Shown here: piece after piece, positions 59,964 to 64,000 of the stretch
Position numbering within the stretch: position 1 is the first letter of the stretch
How the letters are laid out: each line of letters begins with the position of its first letter
Origin: an uncultured Bacteroidia bacterium
Lineage (GTDB): Bacteria > Bacteroidota > Bacteroidia > Bacteroidales > F082
Length of the DNA: 64,000 nt
Reading direction: 5' to 3'
NCBI GenBank assembly: GCA_902774295.1
Contig: CACYHP010000001.1
Coordinates: forward strand, 62,001-126,000
Position numbers and translations under genes: made by a program
Notes under the pieces: generated by a model
Databases searched by the model: none
Told to the model about the DNA's origin: nothing
The model's input: only the letters and a program-made list of their open reading frames with translations

Positions 59964-61532
59964 ATGAAAAAGCTATTATCGTTACTGGCAATTGTTTTTC
60001 TCGCTTTCGCCGGGGAAGCACAAAACTATTTTGAGACGAAAATAAAGCATGATGATAACATTATCAGAGATGCCGCACTGGTATTAGAGACATTGGACCA
60101 TGGCTTTATTGTCAGCTGCCGGACAAAATTTATTTACCAGAACGATATGCTTTTAAAGCTGTCTCCGGAAGGTGAGGTCACCAACAGCCTCGCCTTCCAG
60201 ATAGACGGGAAAAACATAAAGTATTGCGGTTTGTTTAAGGATAATGGGCAAGATGATGAGTATATAGCGATAGCCGTTTTAAGTAACGGGAACACCTCGC
60301 AATCATGCGTCAGGAATGAAATTGCCGTTTTGCACCTTGACGCCGGTCTAGAGATAAAGAGCCACCAAACATGCAGTCTCGGAGAAAATGTTATCAATTT
60401 TTTGTCAAAAAACAGAGAAATGCCGAGGTTTGTCCAGGAAGACAGCGGGAATTTTTTTATGGCTGCCCATTGCCAGATGACAAACGGCTACGGCTATCTA
60501 TACCTCAGGATGACCCCTAATGGTGATATCGTTAAAATGGAAGAGGATTATTCACACGATGGCGAACCTGATCAGCTGATGGCTTTGTTCGAACGAAATA
60601 AGGCTGAGAAAAACTATGGCATGATACGGCTGCAAAATGATGGTGAATACTATTATAAGATCGATTCAGCTTTTAATGCCACACGTATCGCCAGACTTCT
60701 AAATACGACAATTAAAACAGTTCAGAATGATCCTCAGCAGCAGCATCCTGATACCACCTTTCAATATGCTTATATGGGAGGATACATGACAACATATGAT
60801 GAAGAGACTTTTCTTTTAACTAGTCCGGGTTTCTTTCTGAAACATTATGGCGGGATATTGGGATGGAACCATTATGTGGCAAAGATAAACGATAGTATGC
60901 AGGCGCTTGTGGCTGATACATGGGATTGTATTAGAAATACAGGACCTCTCAACCGTGTTATTGCTAATGTTCAGGCCTTGAGCGTCACAAACGATGCCAT
61001 ATACCATTGTGGAGTGAATGGGTTAAAATCTCAGACCCAAGGCTATGTCAGGCCGGAACCGTCCGAAATAGTCGTTAGCAAGTTTGACATGAATCTTAAT
61101 CTCATTTGGCGCAGATGGTATGGGGTAAATGATGATTTTTACAATGTAAATACCATACTTGCCACAGAAGACGGCGGATGTATTTTGGCCGGATATCATG
61201 CGGAAGCTCCGGGATATTACGCCTATTACTCCTACATCCTCAAAGTCGACGAAAACGGTTACGATGCAATTGGCGAGAATGTCGAATCCATTGCGAAACC
61301 GTATTTCTGCTATCCTAACCCTGCAAAAGACATCGTTTACATCGAATTATCACCCGATGTCAACTGTCAATCAGTTGAATTGTACACCCTCGACGGACGC
61401 CTTGTAAAGACGTGCCATGGCGCGTCTCAGCAAACAACCATCAACGTTGAAAACCTCAACGCCGGAGTTTATATCTTGAAAATCAAAATGGCGGATGGCA
61501 GAGAATTTTCAGAAAAGATTATCAAAGAGTAA
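59964..61532 (+). CDS. T9SS cargo protein of unknown function, paralogue 2
   Basis: 522 residues, a tandem duplicate of the preceding gene. Signal peptide MKKLLSLLAIVFLAFAGEA; shared words QNYFE, FQIDGKNIKYCGLFK, SKFDMNLNLIWRRWYG, ATEDGGCILAG, ILKVDENGYDAIGEN; type A T9SS end CYPNPAKDIVYIE ... NVENLNAGVYILKI. The middle parts have diverged while the last ~95 residues remain almost the same. At the position where paralogue 1 holds the GAGACGTTTC palindrome, this gene has a palindrome with another centre (61408-61427), read as KTCHGAS. It has its own promoter and terminator. Confidence 0.85.
   Translation: MKKLLSLLAIVFLAFAGEAQNYFETKIKHDDNIIRDAALVLETLDHGFIVSCRTKFIYQNDMLLKLSPEGEVTNSLAFQIDGKNIKYCGLFKDNGQDDEYIAIAVLSNGNTSQSCVRNEIAVLHLDAGLEIKSHQTCSLGENVINFLSKNREMPRFVQEDSGNFFMAAHCQMTNGYGYLYLRMTPNGDIVKMEEDYSHDGEPDQLMALFERNKAEKNYGMIRLQNDGEYYYKIDSAFNATRIARLLNTTIKTVQNDPQQQHPDTTFQYAYMGGYMTTYDEETFLLTSPGFFLKHYGGILGWNHYVAKINDSMQALVADTWDCIRNTGPLNRVIANVQALSVTNDAIYHCGVNGLKSQTQGYVRPEPSEIVVSKFDMNLNLIWRRWYGVNDDFYNVNTILATEDGGCILAGYHAEAPGYYAYYSYILKVDENGYDAIGENVESIAKPYFCYPNPAKDIVYIELSPDVNCQSVELYTLDGRLVKTCHGASQQTTINVENLNAGVYILKIKMADGREFSEKIIKE
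61408..61427. repeat. S-family palindrome with different core in paralogue 2
   Basis: AGACG arms with centre TGCCATGGCG (one G-T mismatch), at the exact position corresponding to 59698-59719 of paralogue 1. Confidence 0.78.
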
Positions 61533-61548
61533 TCTTTAAAACCAAGCA

Positions 61549-61573
61549 AAAAATCAGGCCTTCGGATTTTTTC
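61549..61573 (+). terminator. Terminator of paralogue 2
   Basis: AAAAAATC and GATTTTTT arms around AGGCCTTCG, 17 nt after the stop, with a T run at the end. Confidence 0.65.
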
Positions 61574-61631
61574 GGTAAGAGACAAAATTTTAATTATCTC
61601 ACATCGTTATAAACTAAATTATATTCAGTTT

Positions 61632-62237
61632 ATGATGAAACGTTGTTTATTGATAGTCGCATTGTTGCTTTCATTAGCATCTAACGCCCAACAAGAAAAA
61701 CGTAATAACGCAGTTTTTTTAGGTTTTGGTTCTTGTACAATAACACAAGATAAATCATACCCGATAAAAGACTTGAGTCCAACGATAGACGTGGTCTATA
61801 ACCGTTTTCTTGATGATGGATTTATGGTTGGTGCTGGCTACTATTTCAAAAATATCAATCATTATATTTATGAATTAAACGGCAATGATAATATACCTTG
61901 CACAGAAGGAAATCATTCATTGATGTTGTCTTTGGGTTATAAATTTAATATCTCTGCATTCAATATCACTCCATATATCGCTGCTGGTGTTGGATTTGCA
62001 AGATATAAATTATCTGAAGATTATGATTTTTATAAAACAAAATATGATACTTTTTTGATGCTTAGTCCAGGAGTAAGATTGGGGTATGAGATCAGCAGAT
62101 GGATGGTGTTTGCATCATATAATTTCAATTATTATAAAACCAATACAAAAGTTGATTTAGATTCCGCTTTTGAATTAATACTACCTAACAAACAAGAATA
62201 TCATAGTTTTAATATTGGATTAGGCTATATGTTTTAA
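61632..62237 (+). CDS. Outer-membrane beta-barrel protein (OmpA/OmpW-like barrel)
   Basis: 201 residues. Signal peptide MMKRCLLIVALLLSLASNAQ; the rest alternates in barrel fashion (GFMVGAGYYFKNINHYIYEL, SLMLSLGYKFNISAFNI, TPYIAAGVGFARYKL, SPGVRLGYEISRWMVFASYNFNYY) and ends in an aromatic strand FNIGLGYMF, the usual outer-membrane insertion signal. Probably an eight-stranded barrel of unknown role. The sequence is notably AT-rich compared with the flanking moxR. Its stop codon overlaps that of the convergent moxR gene. Confidence 0.82.
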   Translation: MMKRCLLIVALLLSLASNAQQEKRNNAVFLGFGSCTITQDKSYPIKDLSPTIDVVYNRFLDDGFMVGAGYYFKNINHYIYELNGNDNIPCTEGNHSLMLSLGYKFNISAFNITPYIAAGVGFARYKLSEDYDFYKTKYDTFLMLSPGVRLGYEISRWMVFASYNFNYYKTNTKVDLDSAFELILPNKQEYHSFNIGLGYMF

Positions 62238-63193
62238 AGTAAATCCTCTATTATTTTTTCTATCCCGATTCCTTCAGCTTGTGCGGTGTAGTTGCGAACT
62301 AGGCGGTGTCGGAGTACTGGCACCGCTACTTTTTTCACGTCTTCGATGTCGGGTGAGAACTTGCCGCTCATCAGGGCGTTGGCTTTGGCGCCGATGATGA
62401 GATACTGCGACGCACGCGGGCCCGCACCCCAGCTCAGGTATTTGTTTGCCAACTCGCTACCACGCTCCGTGCCTGGACGTGTCTTTGAGACAAGGTTTAC
62501 TGCATATTCATAAACGTTGTCAGGCACTGGCACGCGACGCACCAACTGCTGGAAATAAAGAATCTCCTCGGCATTCATCACAGCTTCCACCTTATTATTA
62601 ATAGCGGCAGTGGTGTTTTTCACGACAGCGATTTCCTCTTCGTAAGAAGGATAATCGAGCATAAGGTTGAACATGAAACGGTCGAGCTGCGCCTCAGGAA
62701 GCGGATAGGTGCCTTCCTGTTCGATAGGATTCTGCGTGGCAAGCACAAAGAAAGGCTCGCTCAGCTTGTATGTCTTGCCCGAAACGGTGACGTTTTTCTC
62801 CTGCATCGCTTCCAGCAAAGCTGCCTGAGTCTTAGGAGGTGTACGGTTTATCTCATCAGCGAGGATAATGTTAGCAAACACTGGTCCTTTCACGAACTTA
62901 AACTGACGTGACTCGTCTAAAATCTCCGTTCCGATGATATCTGAAGGCATCAGGTCGGGAGTGAACTGAATACGGTTGAAACTCAAGCCTAAAGCCTGTC
63001 CTATAGTGTTGATCAACAACGTCTTTGCAAGTCCGGGAACACCCACCAAGAGCACGTGACCCTGGCAGAAAATCGACAAAATGGTATCATGAATCACCTC
63101 GTTTTGTCCGATGATGACCTTGCCTATCTCTTTTTTCAGTGATTCGTATTTATTTACAAGGGCTTTAGCGCCTTCAACGTCATTGTTATACAT
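62234..63193 (-). CDS. MoxR family AAA+ ATPase
   Basis: Chaperone-like ATPase thought to mature metal- or VWA-domain proteins. 319 residues: Walker A GVPGLAKT (51-58), Walker B ILADEINR, sensor ATQNPIEQEGTYPLPEAQLDRF, arginine-finger region and the C-terminal lid (RASQYLIIGAKA). In Bacteroidota such genes usually head a cluster with DUF58 and VWA (BatA/B) genes; here those are not downstream, because the opposite-strand barrel gene follows. It is 1 nt after the prolyl isomerase gene, so the two are co-transcribed. Confidence 0.95.
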   Translation of the reverse strand: MYNNDVEGAKALVNKYESLKKEIGKVIIGQNEVIHDTILSIFCQGHVLLVGVPGLAKTLLINTIGQALGLSFNRIQFTPDLMPSDIIGTEILDESRQFKFVKGPVFANIILADEINRTPPKTQAALLEAMQEKNVTVSGKTYKLSEPFFVLATQNPIEQEGTYPLPEAQLDRFMFNLMLDYPSYEEEIAVVKNTTAAINNKVEAVMNAEEILYFQQLVRRVPVPDNVYEYAVNLVSKTRPGTERGSELANKYLSWGAGPRASQYLIIGAKANALMSGKFSPDIEDVKKVAVPVLRHRLVRNYTAQAEGIGIEKIIEDLL

Positions 63194-63194
63194 T

Positions 63195-64000
63195 TTATCT
63201 TAAATTCCAGTCAAAATTAAAATCGCAGTCTTTATAGTCGTCGCTGATCTTCACGTATGCTTTGCTCGACTTCGCGTCAATCCATTTGTTTATTGCGTCT
63301 TGGCGCAGTTTCTGCATAGTCCATTGTTGTATCAAGGCGTAGTCTTCTTTCAGATTTGCCTTATGTGGCGTGGTTTTCTTCTTGATCATCAGCAGTCTGT
63401 ATGCGTCTTTGTCGTTTTTCGTCTTCATTGGCACAGGGTCGCTGACCTCGCCTACCTGCAGACGGTTTATCACTACTGACACCTGCTGGTCGAGGTCTTC
63501 AGCGGCGAACAAAGTGCCTCCTGTGACAGGGTTGATGAGGTAGCCGCCATTGGTCTTGTCGTCTTCATCGCTGTGCACTTTAACCGCCTCATCGAATGTA
63601 ATGCTGTCTTTTCTTATAAGGTCAGCGATGTATTCCAGTTCATTATAAGCTGTTTGCAGCGCTTCTGGCGACACTTTCACTGTAAGAAGGATATGGCGCA
63701 CGTTGATATAGTCGCCGCGACGTTCGATAAGTTGGATGATATGGTAACCGTATTCGGTTTCAACCACTTCCGATATCTCTCCGTCTTTCAAAGCGAATGC
63801 CGCAGCCTCAAATTCGGGCACCAGCTCGCCTCTTCCTTTGAAACCGAGCTCACCGCCTTTCTTGGCAGAACCCGGGTCTTCGGAATAAAGCAACGCCATA
63901 GTGGAGAAACGCTCGCCTTTCAAGATACGGGAACGCAGTCCGTAAAGACGTTCTTTCACTGCCAGTTTCTCGTCGAGGGTGATTGGCGGTTTCTTCACCA
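63195..64000 (-). CDS. Periplasmic parvulin-type peptidyl-prolyl isomerase (N-terminus outside window)
   Basis: SurA/PpiC-like chaperone for outer-membrane proteins. Visible 267 residues: a parvulin domain (KERLYGLRSRILKGERFSTMALLYSEDPGSAKKGGELGF ... VVETEYGYHIIQLIERRGD), a second parvulin-like domain (VRHILLTVKVSPEALQ ... LINPVTGGTLFAAEDL) and a helical C-terminus ending in DYKDCDFNFDWNLR. The frame is open to the window edge; the apparent GTG start at 63998 is an artefact, and the signal sequence should lie beyond 64000. Confidence 0.9.
   Translation of the reverse strand, partial: VKKPPITLDEKLAVKERLYGLRSRILKGERFSTMALLYSEDPGSAKKGGELGFKGRGELVPEFEAAAFALKDGEISEVVETEYGYHIIQLIERRGDYINVRHILLTVKVSPEALQTAYNELEYIADLIRKDSITFDEAVKVHSDEDDKTNGGYLINPVTGGTLFAAEDLDQQVSVVINRLQVGEVSDPVPMKTKNDKDAYRLLMIKKKTTPHKANLKEDYALIQQWTMQKLRQDAINKWIDAKSSKAYVKISDDYKDCDFNFDWNLR

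Noticed and set aside
1..64000. tRNA, rRNA or riboswitch genes in intergenic gaps
   Set aside because: All gaps are short, and none showed cloverleaf, rRNA or recognisable riboswitch features on reading both strands; a covariance search was not possible.

Overview
The window looks like chromosome from an anaerobic, host-associated member of the Bacteroidota, most likely order Bacteroidales. The evidence is gliding/type IX secretion (T9SS) genes (gldF, gldG), many secreted proteins ending in a T9SS type A sorting domain, TAnnTTTG-type -7 promoter elements, DUF3244 and DUF4369 proteins, rubredoxin/flavodiiron oxygen defence, and Porphyromonas-gingipain-like adhesin modules. No rRNA, tRNA, CRISPR array, phage or transposase gene was recognised.

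Layout. 1-3702 (+): end of gldF, gldG and a DUF4340 membrane protein. 3761-7448 (-): oxygen/NO defence block of a dihydroorotate-dehydrogenase-like flavoprotein, a 52-residue rubredoxin, a flavin reductase-rubredoxin fusion, a flavodiiron protein and Fe-type superoxide dismutase. 7579-9216 (-): secreted subtilisin. 9492-15272 (+): tight operon of rRNA pseudouridine synthase, secreted nuclease/phosphatase-fold protein, short-chain fatty acid permease AtoE and primase DnaG. 15309-16795 (-): D-2-hydroxyacid dehydrogenase and a short SSB. 17114-30953 (-): two giant modular surface proteins (2510 and 2065 aa) carrying cleaved-adhesin and DUF2436 modules like those of gingipains/HagA, but no protease domain. 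31110-34730 (-): glutamine synthetase, MeaB GTPase, an exported protein. 34830-40691 (-): MacAB-TolC-like efflux operon with two permeases. 40824-45658 (-): purH, mreB, mreC, mreD, then a TlpA-like lipoprotein. 45765-47528 (+): recJ. 47676-51037 (-): LysE exporter and a lamin-tail surface protein. 51217-54907 (+): asd, ribF, C69 dipeptidase. 55001-62237 (+): accessory, AT-richer block with a broken TPR membrane regulator, a DUF3244 protein, a lipoprotein, two tandem T9SS paralogues and a beta-barrel protein. 62234-64000 (-): MoxR ATPase and a parvulin prolyl isomerase cut by the window end.

The most unusual feature is a dense set of short dispersed palindromic or heptad repeats. At least six families occur, and they repeatedly begin inside or within a few bases of stop codons. 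Some supply the stop codon itself (asd, fprA). Heptad arrays of TTAGNNN place a stop in every reading frame on both strands. One 22-bp palindrome is read in the same frame inside two unrelated proteins. One regulator gene has been entered by two different families and is frameshifted.
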